From the NCBI RefSeq assembly GCF_014643595.1, contig NZ_BMJT01000003.1, forward strand, positions 186,001-250,000: a DNA stretch of 64,000 nt, in the 5' to 3' direction. This document shows, in pieces, positions 26,661 through 35,642 of this stretch; position 1 is the stretch's first letter, and each line of letters starts with the position of its first letter. Position numbers and translations under genes: made by a program. The notes under the pieces were generated by a model. The model did not search any database. It was not told the origin of the DNA and worked only from the letters and a program-made list of their open reading frames with translations. This DNA comes from Lysinibacillus alkalisoli (GTDB taxonomy: Bacteria > Bacillota > Bacilli > Bacillales_A > Planococcaceae).

Positions 26661-27548
26661 TTAATCGCCACCTTTTTCATAATGTGCCATAAATAAATCT
26701 TCTAAAGTAAGTGGCATACTTGTAATACTCACAATGTGATGCATAGCTAAATAGGTCATAACATGTGGTATAGCACTGTTATCAACATAAAATGTATAAC
26801 GCAAGCCGTCCTGTTGAATATCAAATACACCCGCTTGTTGGTAAAGGTCATCTAATGGTTTTTGTACGTCAACTGTGTAAAGCGCGCGCGTAACATGTTG
26901 CATAGTTTGGAGTGATCCGGTTTCAATAATTGTCCCATCTTTAATGATCGCAATTTTGTCGCATAATCGCTCAACTTCCGATAAAATATGGCTAGATAAC
27001 AAAATGGTCTTTTTATGATGTTGCAATTCTTTAACACATTGTTGAAAAACACGCTCCATTAACGGGTCAAGACCTGATGTAGGTTCATCAAAAATATAAA
27101 GGTCAGCCTCTGTAGCAAGTGCAGCAATTAAAGCGATTTTTTGACGATTTCCTTTAGAATAGGTTTGGCATTTCTTTGTTGGGTCTAACTGAAAAAGTGT
27201 GATAAGTTCATCTCTTCGCTGTGTAGGAATGGGGCCATTCATTTGTAATAAAATATCGATGACTTGACCACCTGTTAAGTTAGGCCATAATGTAACGTCT
27301 CCAGGGACATAAGCCATTTTTTTGTGTATAGGAATGGCTTGTGTAAAAGCATCTTTATTAAAAATACGCACGCTGCCACTAGAAGGGCGCAATAAACCTA
27401 ATAAGATACGAATTGTAGTCGATTTACCTGCACCATTTGGGCCAATAAAACCTACAACTTCACCTTGATTTACGGTCAAATTAACATTGTGTAGCGCAGT
27501 AAATGAACCAAATTTTTTTGAGAGATTAGCAATTTCTATAATGGGCAT
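26661..27548 (-). CDS. ABC transporter ATP-binding protein
   Basis: A 295-residue ATPase with Walker A GPNGAGKST (about 36-44), Q-loop YVPGDVTLWPNL, a divergent signature YSKGNRQK, Walker B LYIFDEPTSGLDP and H-loop LSSHILSE. The C-terminal DrrA-type extension is about 80 residues. The start is ATG 27548 because AAAGGAG lies 8 bases before it; an upstream in-frame GTG overlaps that ribosome site. It is divergent from the tetR-type gene, with TATGAACTA boxes in between, and couples to the permease gene. Confidence 0.9.
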   Translation of the reverse strand: MPIIEIANLSKKFGSFTALHNVNLTVNQGEVVGFIGPNGAGKSTTIRILLGLLRPSSGSVRIFNKDAFTQAIPIHKKMAYVPGDVTLWPNLTGGQVIDILLQMNGPIPTQRRDELITLFQLDPTKKCQTYSKGNRQKIALIAALATEADLYIFDEPTSGLDPLMERVFQQCVKELQHHKKTILLSSHILSEVERLCDKIAIIKDGTIIETGSLQTMQHVTRALYTVDVQKPLDDLYQQAGVFDIQQDGLRYTFYVDNSAIPHVMTYLAMHHIVSITSMPLTLEDLFMAHYEKGGD

Positions 27549-27566
27549 AGGAAGCACTCCTTTTAA

Positions 27567-27598
27567 TTATGAACTATTTATGTCTTGGTAGTTCATAA
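27567..27598. promoter_or_regulatory. Operator 1: TTATGAACTA inverted repeat near the ABC ATPase gene
   Basis: Arms TTATGAACTA and TAGTTCATAA (10 of 10) with a 12-base spacer, starting 19 bases from the ATPase start codon. The half-site recurs in operator 2, so it is most likely bound by the adjacent TetR protein. Confidence 0.7.
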
Positions 27599-27628
27599 TA
27601 TAACATTGATTTTAAAAGTAAACAATAG

Positions 27629-27659
27629 TTATGAACTTTAAATTATTTTTTAGTTCATA
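27629..27659. promoter_or_regulatory. Operator 2: TATGAACT / AGTTCATA pair near the tetR-type gene
   Basis: TTATGAACT (27629-27637) and TAGTTCATA (27651-27659), the same half-sites as operator 1 with a similar 13-14-base spacer, 20 bases before the tetR-type start codon. This suggests autoregulation. Confidence 0.65.
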
Positions 27660-27678
27660 TTTTAAGGTGGTAATCATA

Positions 27679-28263
27679 ATGAATGGATTTGAAAAACGAA
27701 AGCAACAAAAAGAACAACATATTTTACAAGTGGCGACAGATCGCTTCATCAAAGATGGTATTGCTTTAGTGACAGTTGCAAGCATTGCAAAGGAAGCACA
27801 AGTATCACAAGTTACGATTTATAAGTACTTTGACACAAAAAAACAATTATTAAACGCAACTTTACAGTATTATTTAGCAGAGGAGTTTGCCAAGTTTGAA
27901 CAATTGATTGTTTCTCCGTTAACTTTTCAAGAAAAGCTATTGCAATTAGTACAGCGTAAACAAGTTTTTTCCCAGCAAATCCATCCGGAATATTATGCTT
28001 TTATGATGGAGACTTATCAAAATAACCCAGTGGCATTTGCAGATGATATGACGAGAAGTTATGCGTTATATCAACAGTTTTTTGAACAAGGGAAAGCTGA
28101 AGGGGTTGTGAGTAAGACATTGTCAAATGAAGCGTTAGTGATGTATTTAGATATGGCGGTACATTATTTTGAGAAAGATGGCGTTGCCAATCAAATAAGA
28201 CCTTATATTGATGAATTTACAGAAATTTTCTTTCATGGGCTTGCTGGTAAGCCAACCGTATAA
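27679..28263 (+). CDS. TetR-family transcriptional regulator
   Basis: 194 residues from ATG 27679, selected because AAGGTGG sits 9-15 bases upstream; the frame is open further 5'. The N-terminal helix-turn-helix (about residues 8-52) includes VTVASIAKEAQVSQVTIYKYF and the follow-on KKQLLNATLQYYL. The C-terminal ligand domain is helical and unclassified. It is divergent from the ABC-2 exporter genes and flanked by four TATGAACT-type half-sites, so it is the likely repressor of the exporter and of itself. Confidence 0.9.
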   Translation: MNGFEKRKQQKEQHILQVATDRFIKDGIALVTVASIAKEAQVSQVTIYKYFDTKKQLLNATLQYYLAEEFAKFEQLIVSPLTFQEKLLQLVQRKQVFSQQIHPEYYAFMMETYQNNPVAFADDMTRSYALYQQFFEQGKAEGVVSKTLSNEALVMYLDMAVHYFEKDGVANQIRPYIDEFTEIFFHGLAGKPTV

Positions 28264-28433
28264 GCTATGTAATATAAAAGATAGGATTAATCCAATAGAG
28301 ACATTAACCTTGCGTTTGCAGATTTTCATAGTGATATAAAGTATTATGTGTAGTGTATAAATGTGTGATGGCTGACGGAGTGGTATAAATTATACTAGAA
28401 GGTTTTGTTGGTGTTAGGTGAGATTTGCAGTAT

Positions 28434-28474
28434 AAAAAAGTGGTAAAGGAAATCTCTCTTCCCTTTACCACTTA
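28434..28474. repeat. Copy 2 of the hairpin repeat, containing the FAD monooxygenase stop codon
   Basis: AAGTGGTAAAGGA (28438-28450) and TCCCTTTACCACTT (28460-28473) with an A-run on the left, so it terminates minus-strand transcription. The stop codon and last two codons of the monooxygenase lie inside the right arm. The gap from the tetR gene (28264-28433) has no gene. Confidence 0.8.
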
Positions 28475-29601
28475 CGTTCAAATAAAAATTGTAAACGTTT
28501 AAACAAGAGCTGACTTGGAATGAGTGGAAAGACTTGATTGCGAAAGTGAACAGCAGATTTAGAGTCCCATTGTGCAGCCCAGCCAATTTGGCGAGATAAG
28601 GTAGTAACTTTATGTGTATGTTTAATACGTGCTTGTTCGTATTTTTGTAAGGCGCGTCTTAATGGGTAACGTTTAATGGCATTGACTAATGTCACTGCAT
28701 CCTCAATCGCTTGCCCAGCTCCCTGTCCCATATTTGGCGTTGTAGCATGAGCGGCATCGCCTATTAATACAACGCGCCCATACACAAAATGACGCAATGG
28801 TTTAATATCATAAATATCATGATGTAGTACGTGCTGTGGTGCGGTTTTTTTTATGAGCTGTGTCACTGCTTGAGGGAATTTTTTAAAGTGAAAAGCAAGT
28901 TCCTCTGTTGTGAGTTGTTGATAAAAAGTGTTGTTCGCTTTGCTATTCACACAAGCAAACCAGTATACCGTATTATCTTGTAATGGAGCGTAGCCAAAGC
29001 GTCCGCTAGCATCCCAAACCTCTGTAGATGTGTTTGTCGCGATTAAGCCGTCATTATGTGCTAGACCACGCCAACATGTGTAACCTGCATAACGAGGTTT
29101 ACTATTGTCTTGTAATTGTTGGCGGATAGGGGAGTGGATGCCGTCTGCCGCAATAATGACATCGGCTTTTACAGAGATCCCATCTGAAAATACAGCAATT
29201 ACGCCATTATGATGCGTCGAAACATGTTCGCATCGACGATTGTAAGCAATTGTTTTTGGTGGTAAGGCATTGACTAAAGCTTTATGTAAATCAGCACGAT
29301 GAATGGTAACGTTTTCAAATCCGTATTTGCGTTTGAACAAAGAGAAATCAATTGTATTTAAAATATGCCCCTTAGCATCTTGAAAAATTTGAGTTGTGAG
29401 TGGGGTAGCATTAGCCATAACTTCTTCTTCAATCCCCATCTCTTGCAAAGCTTGCATAGCGTTTGAACCAATGCCAATACCAGCACCGAGTGGCGAGAAT
29501 GTAGCACTTTGCTCATATACTTTTACATCAAAGCCATTTTTATGTAACATCACAGCAGTAGCTAATCCTCCGATTCCGCCACCAATAATTATAATTCGCA
29601 T
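28465..29601 (-). CDS. FAD-dependent monooxygenase (group A aromatic hydroxylase family)
   Basis: 378 residues. It has the N-terminal dinucleotide-binding motif GGGIGGLATAVML (about 7-19), the DG motif in VIIAADGIHSPIR (about 150-162) and the second FAD motif GDAAHATTPNMGQGAGQAIED (starts about 276). This is the UbiH/salicylate hydroxylase/HpxO group. The substrate is undetermined and no neighbouring aromatic pathway gene helps. The last residues (FERKW) are encoded inside the repeat hairpin. It lies downstream of nhaC on the same strand, but a terminator separates them. Confidence 0.88.
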   Translation of the reverse strand: MRIIIIGGGIGGLATAVMLHKNGFDVKVYEQSATFSPLGAGIGIGSNAMQALQEMGIEEEVMANATPLTTQIFQDAKGHILNTIDFSLFKRKYGFENVTIHRADLHKALVNALPPKTIAYNRRCEHVSTHHNGVIAVFSDGISVKADVIIAADGIHSPIRQQLQDNSKPRYAGYTCWRGLAHNDGLIATNTSTEVWDASGRFGYAPLQDNTVYWFACVNSKANNTFYQQLTTEELAFHFKKFPQAVTQLIKKTAPQHVLHHDIYDIKPLRHFVYGRVVLIGDAAHATTPNMGQGAGQAIEDAVTLVNAIKRYPLRRALQKYEQARIKHTHKVTTLSRQIGWAAQWDSKSAVHFRNQVFPLIPSQLLFKRLQFLFERKW

Positions 29602-29670
29602 GGTAATTCACCTCTTACTATAAGTATAGCAAAGTTCGTTAAAAATATGGCAATAGTATACAACATAAGA

Positions 29671-29698
29671 AAAAAACCTCGTAATATTACGAGGTTTT
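29671..29698 (-). terminator. Terminator of nhaC
   Basis: Perfect palindrome AAAACCTCGTAAT / ATTACGAGGTTTT (29673-29698), followed on the minus strand by a run of T. The nhaC stop codon (29687-29689) lies inside it. Confidence 0.9.
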
Positions 29699-31066
29699 GG
29701 TTAACGTTTTGCCAGTCCACCCAAAGAATAACGTAAGAATAGGCCCTAGCAAACAAAAGAAGGCGAATGGGAAGTATTCGTAAGTCGAGACGCCTAAAAC
29801 AGTTGTGATAAAAATACCACATACACTCCAAGGTACAAGCGGATTAACTACTGTACCTGCATCTTCCATCGCACGTGCTAAATTTTTCTTATCTAAGCCT
29901 ACTTTTTCGTATTGCGCACGGAATGCTTCACCTGTTAGTAATATGGCTAAGTATTGCTCGCCAATTAAGGTATTAATCCCAATCCCTGTAATTGCCGTCC
30001 CTGTAATGACGCTACGTACGGAATTTAAACTAGCTGCCATTTTGTTGAAAATACTTTGCACAATACCGAGTGTAAACAATAGTCCACCCATGCTAAGTGC
30101 TAATAAAATGAGGGTAATAGTAAAGAACATACTTGTAATCCCTCCACGCTTTAACAAAGCATTAACTTCTTCATTAGGCGTGTTAGGTTGATAACCGTCA
30201 AATAAAATCGCTAAAATGTCTTTCATAACGAGTGGCTCTACGATATAGGACAGCAAAATGCCAAGCATTGAGCCAATCGCTAAAGTCAGTAGTGCAGGTA
30301 CTTTTTTAATGGATAAAATAATTAACACCACAAGGGGCAAAAGCGTGTACCAATGTACTAAATTTGTAGCGAGCAACGTTTCTTTAAATGTATCAATACT
30401 TGCTGTCGAAACATTTGCATCCTTTGGTGAGAGTATAGCATAAGCCACTAATGAGATAATGAATGCAGGAATAGTTGTTAATGCCATATTTTTAATGTGT
30501 GTAAATAAATCAATGCCAACAATGCTTGAGGATAAATTTGTTGTATCAGATAGTGGTGACATTTTATCGCCAAAGAATGCGCCTGACACAATGGCACCTG
30601 CTGTAATAGCTAAGGACACGTCCATAGCATTAGCCATGCCGATAAAGGCAACACCAACTGTAGCTACCGTTGTTAATGAACTACCAATAGTAATCCCAAT
30701 AATGCATGTGATGACAAATACAATAGCAAAAAAGAAGCTCTCTGTAATAGTAGAGAAGCCAATATACATCATGGTAGGGATTGTACCGCCAATAATCCAA
30801 CTGCTAATGAGTAAGCCAATAAAAAAGAAAATAAAAATGGCACCTAACCCTGCATAAGCGCCTTGAACCATGCCTTGTTGTAAAGTATCAAAGCGCAATT
30901 TTTTGCATAGGCCGTAGAGGATTAATAACATGATGTTACATAAAATTGGCATATGTGGTGGTGTTTCAAACATGATAATAGAAACACTCATAATAACAAT
31001 CATAAACGTAACGATAACCAAAGCTTCCCAAAAAGCAGGCATCGTTTTTGCTTCAATGCGAAACAT
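29687..31066 (-). CDS. nhaC: Na+/H+ antiporter, NhaC family
   Basis: 459-residue secondary transporter with about twelve membrane helices. Family features are the early MFETPPHMPI segment, the TVATVGVAFIGMANAMDVS region, GAIVSGAFFGDKMSPLSDTTNL (about 160-181, the NhaC signature with charged residues in a membrane segment) and DAGTVVNPLVPWSVCG near the C-terminus. Role: sodium extrusion and pH homeostasis; some relatives exchange malate/lactate instead. GAGGAGG precedes the ATG. It is monocistronic, with its own terminator. Confidence 0.9.
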   Translation of the reverse strand: MFRIEAKTMPAFWEALVIVTFMIVIMSVSIIMFETPPHMPILCNIMLLILYGLCKKLRFDTLQQGMVQGAYAGLGAIFIFFFIGLLISSWIIGGTIPTMMYIGFSTITESFFFAIVFVITCIIGITIGSSLTTVATVGVAFIGMANAMDVSLAITAGAIVSGAFFGDKMSPLSDTTNLSSSIVGIDLFTHIKNMALTTIPAFIISLVAYAILSPKDANVSTASIDTFKETLLATNLVHWYTLLPLVVLIILSIKKVPALLTLAIGSMLGILLSYIVEPLVMKDILAILFDGYQPNTPNEEVNALLKRGGITSMFFTITLILLALSMGGLLFTLGIVQSIFNKMAASLNSVRSVITGTAITGIGINTLIGEQYLAILLTGEAFRAQYEKVGLDKKNLARAMEDAGTVVNPLVPWSVCGIFITTVLGVSTYEYFPFAFFCLLGPILTLFFGWTGKTLTKTS

Positions 31067-31222
31067 AAAATCCTCCTCGAGTCACTCTATGATGATAATA
31101 TTTTGTTACTGCAACGCGGTGAAGTAACAGAGTAAGTATAGCACAATCCAAATTGTAAAGAAATAATAAAAAATCAAAGACAACACGTCACCTTTGTTAA
31201 GGTAAAGACAGGAGGCAATCAA

Positions 31223-31927
31223 ATGAATGAAAAATTGTTGTTGATTGAAGATGATAGAGAAATTGCCCGCATTATTCGCGATACATTGACTAAGGAACAC
31301 TATGAGGTAACGTGGGCAACGACAGGTTTAGAGGGGTGGGAGGATTTTCAAAACACTACTTATGACCTAGTATTAGTTGATTTAATGTTGCCAGAAATGG
31401 ATGGTTTTACGGTTATTAAAAATATTCGACTAAAAAGTGAAGTACCTATCATTATCTTGTCAGCAAAGAAAGAAGATATGGATAAGGTAGAAGGTTTTAC
31501 ACAAGGTGCAGATGATTATATGGCAAAACCTTTTAGCTTAGTAGAGCTGAAAGCGAGAGTGGCTTCTCAGATAAGGCGTTGGCAGCGTTATCAAGGTGTG
31601 AAAGAACCTACTACCATCATACAATACGAGCATCAACTCACAGTAGATTGGCAAAATGAAATTGTGACTTTACATGGTGAGCGATTGTCACTCACAACGA
31701 TTGAATTTGATTTATTTACACTCCTAGCGCAACATCCAACACGTACATTTACTAAAGAAGAGCTATACGAACATGTTTGGCAATTAGCAGCAACGAAAAG
31801 TGATTTGCATACAGTAACTGTGCATATTAAGAGTTTGCGTGAAAAATTGCATGATCCTGTCAAAACACCCCATTATATTCAAACGGTTTGGGGAAAAGGT
31901 TATCGATTTATTGGTGAGCGCATATGA
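31223..31927 (+). CDS. OmpR-family response regulator
   Basis: 234 residues. The receiver domain has the acidic pair (EDD, 8-10), phospho-acceptor Asp52 in LVLVDLMLP and Lys in MAKPFSLVE. A C-terminal winged helix follows (about 135-232, TRTFTKEELYEHVW and VTVHIKSLREKL). GGAGG lies before the ATG. The histidine kinase starts at 31924, overlapping the stop by 4 bases (ATGA), so the pair is translationally coupled. A palindrome-like CCTTTGTTAAGG at 31191-31202 precedes the gene and may be an autoregulatory site. Confidence 0.94.
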   Translation: MNEKLLLIEDDREIARIIRDTLTKEHYEVTWATTGLEGWEDFQNTTYDLVLVDLMLPEMDGFTVIKNIRLKSEVPIIILSAKKEDMDKVEGFTQGADDYMAKPFSLVELKARVASQIRRWQRYQGVKEPTTIIQYEHQLTVDWQNEIVTLHGERLSLTTIEFDLFTLLAQHPTRTFTKEELYEHVWQLAATKSDLHTVTVHIKSLREKLHDPVKTPHYIQTVWGKGYRFIGERI

Positions 31928-33354
31928 AGTTACGCACCTGGTTATTAATTACATATGCCCTCGCCATGATCCTCCCTTTAATTGCAGGTTATATTTTATT
32001 TGCATGGATAAGTCACTATAATCAGCAACAAACCGTAGATGAAGTATTGCTATCTAAACTAGAACTTACGACAGTAGAACGTGTTGTAAATGATCCTGCA
32101 TTATATCAAAGACAGGCTGATCGAGCGAAGGTGGAGGCACTCGTGAATGATCAAAGGATGATTGTGCTCTACGATGCAGAGGGGCGCGTATTATTTAATC
32201 CAAGCCCACTTAAGCTGTTTGAAAGTGAAGGCGCTCAACAAAAAATTTATGAAAATTTATATCAATTAAAGCGCAATTATAAAACATATCACTATCGTGC
32301 ACCCGTATTAGTTAATAGGCAAGTCGTTGGCTTTTACGAAGTTATCTTTTATCGCAGTGATTGGCAAGAAGGCGTGGCCAATCGTACCTGGTTAGTTGTT
32401 GGCATTTTTAGTGTAATCATACTTAGTGTTTTTAGTGCTATTTTCTGGCTGTCCAATCGTAAATTCACCTATCGTTTACAAAACTTACAACAACAAATGT
32501 TAGCTTTTGGTCAAGGCAAAGTAATAGATAAACCTAAAACTAAACCAGATGAAATAGGGCAGTTAGCACGGAGCTTTTATCAAATGCAAAATAAAATTAG
32601 AGATACACAACAAAGCCTACGTGAGGAGCAACAGCAAAAGCAAATGATGATGGCAAGTCTATCGCATGATTTAAAGACACCATTAACCTCCATTCGAGCC
32701 TATACAGAGGCAATTCAACATAATGAATTGTCCAAACAAGAACAGGCAGAATACACAACGATTATTATTGAAAAATCACAATACATGAAACAAATGTTAG
32801 ATGACTTAACGACATATGCGACATTACAGTCCCCGCAATTTATGATGGATAAAGTAAGTGTGGATGGTGAAGAGTTTTTTGATATGCTGTTATCGGATTA
32901 TGAGACATTGTGTCAGGAAAGACAATTGCAATTACGCACACGTAATTATGCACGTAGCATTTATGAAGTGAATCCTAAACAAATGATGCGAGTTATGGAT
33001 AATATGATGATGAATGCCATTCAACATGCGGAGCTTCACATCATGGCGCTCGTTGCAGAACAGGCACAAGCCATACAAGAAATGCCGTTATCGCTACATC
33101 CTTATTTTGAGGAGGAGCTATTATATGTTGTGGTTCAAAATGATGGGACGCCGATTCAAGAAGAAGTCATTACCCAAATTTTTAATCCGCTCTATCAAGC
33201 GGATTTGGCGCGCACTAAAGCGGGCAATCGAGGCAATGGCCTAGGATTAAGTATTACAAAACAAATTATTGAAAAACATGGTGGCACAGTACAAATCGTG
33301 TCAAATGATGTTGTAGGAACTGTACTGATTTGTGCCTTACCTAAAGGAGAATGA
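31924..33354 (+). CDS. Sensor histidine kinase
   Basis: 476 residues: TM1 (about 8-28), a small extracytoplasmic domain (29-155), TM2 (about 158-178), HAMP (180-235), HisKA with phospho-acceptor in SLSHDLKTPLTS (His about 246), and HATPase. The N-box MMNAIQHAE, a degenerate G1 (QNDGTPI) and GNGLGLSI are visible. The G1 box has NDGTP where NDGPG is more usual. It partners the upstream regulator. The lipoprotein gene follows after 3 bases, so it is probably part of the same sensory circuit. Confidence 0.93.
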   Translation: MKLRTWLLITYALAMILPLIAGYILFAWISHYNQQQTVDEVLLSKLELTTVERVVNDPALYQRQADRAKVEALVNDQRMIVLYDAEGRVLFNPSPLKLFESEGAQQKIYENLYQLKRNYKTYHYRAPVLVNRQVVGFYEVIFYRSDWQEGVANRTWLVVGIFSVIILSVFSAIFWLSNRKFTYRLQNLQQQMLAFGQGKVIDKPKTKPDEIGQLARSFYQMQNKIRDTQQSLREEQQQKQMMMASLSHDLKTPLTSIRAYTEAIQHNELSKQEQAEYTTIIIEKSQYMKQMLDDLTTYATLQSPQFMMDKVSVDGEEFFDMLLSDYETLCQERQLQLRTRNYARSIYEVNPKQMMRVMDNMMMNAIQHAELHIMALVAEQAQAIQEMPLSLHPYFEEELLYVVVQNDGTPIQEEVITQIFNPLYQADLARTKAGNRGNGLGLSITKQIIEKHGGTVQIVSNDVVGTVLICALPKGE

Positions 33355-33357
33355 CAG

Positions 33358-34398
33358 ATGAAATGGTTAAAAACAGCAAGTTTATTATTAGCAGCAAGTG
33401 TAGCATTAGGTGCATGTAGTAACACAGAGGTTAGCCAGTACTCGCCTGAACAAGTGATTGAGAATGCATTACAGCATAAAGAGGAAATCACCACATATTA
33501 CGGCGAATACGATATGAAGATGGAGGATGAGACAGTCAAAATTAAAGAGTGGCGAGACGGCAAAGATGTGCGTATAGAAACGGCTATGGGTAAAGATGAA
33601 GCCGTTAGTGTTATGAAGGATAATGAAATGCGGTTGTACGATAAGACTAAAAATGAGTTAATCACCATGGATATTAGTGCTGCTAATGACGAGTTGCCCT
33701 TTTCTGCTCAAAAAACGATTGAAACAACATTAAACATGATTAAAGATACCCATGATATTACGTTAGTTGGCGAGGAGAAGTATTTAAAACGCGATACCTA
33801 TCATATTAAAGCAATCGCTAAAAAAGAAGGTTTAATCGGCGATAGTGAATTATGGATTGATAAAAAAACATGGGTACCATTAAAGTCATTGAGTGAGGCT
33901 GCGGGTGAGACCATTACGATTAACTATACAACTTTTGAACCGAATGCAAAAATGCCAAGCGATATTTTTACATTAGATGTCCCTAAAGATGTGACAGTTA
34001 AAGAAATCCCAACTGAGATGGCAGAAGAGGAATTAACATTAGAACAAGCGCAAGAAATTTATCCTACGATGTTACTTTCTCAACAAGAGAACGTTACGAT
34101 TGAACGTATTACGGTTTTACCATCAGTGAATGACCGTCAAGAAGTAACCATCGACTATAGTAAGGATGGTGCGCCATATATGTCGATTACTACATTTAAA
34201 GATGAGGTAATTAATGACGAACCCCTAATGGAAGGCGAAGAAGAAGTGACAGTGCAAGGCGTAGCAGGCACATATGTTGCGTTAAAAGAATTTAAAGTGC
34301 TTACCTTTGCCAAAGATGCTTTACATTATAGCGTTATGCCTTTAACGAGTGATGCTACCAAAGAAGACATCCTACAGTTTAGTAATGAGCTGCAATAA
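33358..34398 (+). CDS. Lipoprotein with LolA/LppX-like (outer-membrane-lipoprotein-sorting-like) fold
   Basis: 346-residue secreted lipoprotein: signal peptide 1-19 with lipobox LGAC and lipidated Cys20. The body resembles Bacillus LolA-like/DUF4367 proteins: a DMKMEDETVKIKEW strand region and LWIDKKTWVPLKS, which is the family's typical stretch. These proteins often accompany envelope-stress kinases or sigma factors and may bind lipids; function is unproven. AAAGGAG precedes the ATG. It is the third gene of the two-component operon and is followed by a terminator. Confidence 0.85.
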   Translation: MKWLKTASLLLAASVALGACSNTEVSQYSPEQVIENALQHKEEITTYYGEYDMKMEDETVKIKEWRDGKDVRIETAMGKDEAVSVMKDNEMRLYDKTKNELITMDISAANDELPFSAQKTIETTLNMIKDTHDITLVGEEKYLKRDTYHIKAIAKKEGLIGDSELWIDKKTWVPLKSLSEAAGETITINYTTFEPNAKMPSDIFTLDVPKDVTVKEIPTEMAEEELTLEQAQEIYPTMLLSQQENVTIERITVLPSVNDRQEVTIDYSKDGAPYMSITTFKDEVINDEPLMEGEEEVTVQGVAGTYVALKEFKVLTFAKDALHYSVMPLTSDATKEDILQFSNELQ

Positions 34399-34418
34399 TA
34401 CTATACAGTCATTTATGG

Positions 34419-34456
34419 AACACTACGAAGATTTTTTCGTAGTGTTTACTTTTTTA
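34419..34456 (+). terminator. Terminator of the two-component/lipoprotein operon
   Basis: AACACTACGAA / TTCGTAGTGTT stem, then TACTTTTTTATT. Confidence 0.88.
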
Positions 34457-34467
34457 TTAAAAAGATG

Positions 34468-34492
34468 TGACGCTTTAACTATAATTAACGTC
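34468..34492 (+). promoter_or_regulatory. Candidate ECF-type autoregulated promoter
   Basis: TGACGC, 15 bases, CGTC(TATA) lies 27 bases before the sigma-factor GTG. CGTC is the usual ECF -10 core in Bacillus; the -35 matches TGAAAC at four of six positions. The match is modest, so this is a hypothesis. Confidence 0.4.
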
Positions 34493-34518
34493 TATAAGGT
34501 GACAAGGAGGCGAAGTCG

Positions 34519-35016
34519 GTGGATTTAGGAGAAATTATGGCGCAACATGGGCATTATTTAGTGAGAGTTGCGTATTTATATATGAAGGACGAGATGTTAG
34601 CCGAGGATATTGTACAAGATGTTTTCATCCAATTTCATCGCAAGTCGCATCAATTTGAAGAAAGGGCATCCGTAAAAACCTATTTAGTCAAAATGACCGT
34701 CAATCGGTGCCACGACGTATTACGTAAACAGGAAAGAAGGCAAGAAAGCTTATTTGCTAAAATTTTTAAGACAACTAAAAAGAGCCCTGAACACATTACA
34801 ATGCATAAACAAACAAAAGGAGAGATTACAGATGCGCTCTTTCAACTATCATTACCGTATCGTGAGGCAATTATATTATTTTATTATGAAGAGATGACGA
34901 GCGTTGAAATAGCAGAGCTTTTAGGTGTGACAGAGTCAGCAGTGCGCATGCGTTTAAAAAGAGCACGTGAACAATTACGGCAGCAACTAGAAGATTTTGA
35001 ATGGGGGGATGAATGA
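34519..35016 (+). CDS. ECF-subfamily RNA polymerase sigma-70 factor
   Basis: 165 residues with sigma region 2 (about 11-75, YLYMKDEMLAEDIVQDVFIQF) and region 4 (about 106-155, LPYREAIILFYYEEMTSVEI and VTESAVRMRLKRAREQL). It starts at GTG 34519 behind AAGGAGG. The stop overlaps the ATG of the next gene (ATGA), the common arrangement of ECF sigma factors with a membrane regulator. It resembles the SigV/SigW/SigM size class, but which regulon it serves cannot be told. Confidence 0.93.
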   Translation: MDLGEIMAQHGHYLVRVAYLYMKDEMLAEDIVQDVFIQFHRKSHQFEERASVKTYLVKMTVNRCHDVLRKQERRQESLFAKIFKTTKKSPEHITMHKQTKGEITDALFQLSLPYREAIILFYYEEMTSVEIAELLGVTESAVRMRLKRAREQLRQQLEDFEWGDE

Positions 35017-35642
35017 TGAAAGAGCAATTAAATGAAGAATTAAAACATGTAACATTTAGTAAAGACAGACAACAAGCTGTACAACAAAGTATAAAAAAGC
35101 GCCAACCACATACTAAACAGTGGGTAGCAGTTGCATTTGTACCATTGTTACTTTTATTTATGGGTACTATTCTTTTTAACGAACCACTGAAACAAGCTAC
35201 CACACAAGTGAAGCAGTCTGAGCATACGATTTGGCGCATGGTATTTAATGACTGGACTTTGATGATACTCATTACTGGACTTGTTGCTCTTTGGGCTTAC
35301 TTTATTCGTAGGCATCATAAACCAACCGTATGCCCCCATTGTGGTCACATTCATACTAAAAAAGAGCGACGTAAACTTGTATGGTCAGGTATGAATAAAG
35401 CACTCATATGCCCACACTGTCACCAACGTTACTATAAAAACTATAAACAAAACTCATTTTGGTCCATATTCCCAGGTATTTATCTTATTATTTTTTTACC
35501 GAGTCGCTTTTTCGACGATATCTGGTTGATGTTAGTCACTATACTCACTAGTTTGGTGATTTATCTTACAATGTTAAGTCATGTACAAATTAGTTTACAA
35601 AAGACAGACCCGCTAACAGAACCAGTGAAGCCATTATGGTAA
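35013..35642 (+). CDS. Membrane zinc-ribbon protein, probable anti-sigma partner
   Basis: 209 residues. A cytoplasmic head (1-36, ELKHVTFSKDRQQAV) of the type at the N-terminus of Bacillales anti-sigma factors is followed by TM1 (about 37-55) and TM2 (about 79-97). Next comes a Cys4 ribbon, CPHC (108-111) and CPHC (134-137) separated by 22 residues, then two more helices (about 150-166 and 172-190). It overlaps the sigma gene by 4 bases. By position it should hold the sigma factor at the membrane. The inserted ribbon is not usual for anti-sigma factors and resembles stand-alone CxxC-x20-CxxC proteins. Confidence 0.7.
   Translation: MMKEQLNEELKHVTFSKDRQQAVQQSIKKRQPHTKQWVAVAFVPLLLLFMGTILFNEPLKQATTQVKQSEHTIWRMVFNDWTLMILITGLVALWAYFIRRHHKPTVCPHCGHIHTKKERRKLVWSGMNKALICPHCHQRYYKNYKQNSFWSIFPGIYLIIFLPSRFFDDIWLMLVTILTSLVIYLTMLSHVQISLQKTDPLTEPVKPLW

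Noticed and set aside
30459-30857. 132-codon frame antisense to nhaC
   Set aside because: It mirrors the strongly conserved NhaC reading frame on the other strand and has no start signals; other long antisense frames within nhaC, fumC, dynA and the MCP gene were dropped for the same reason.
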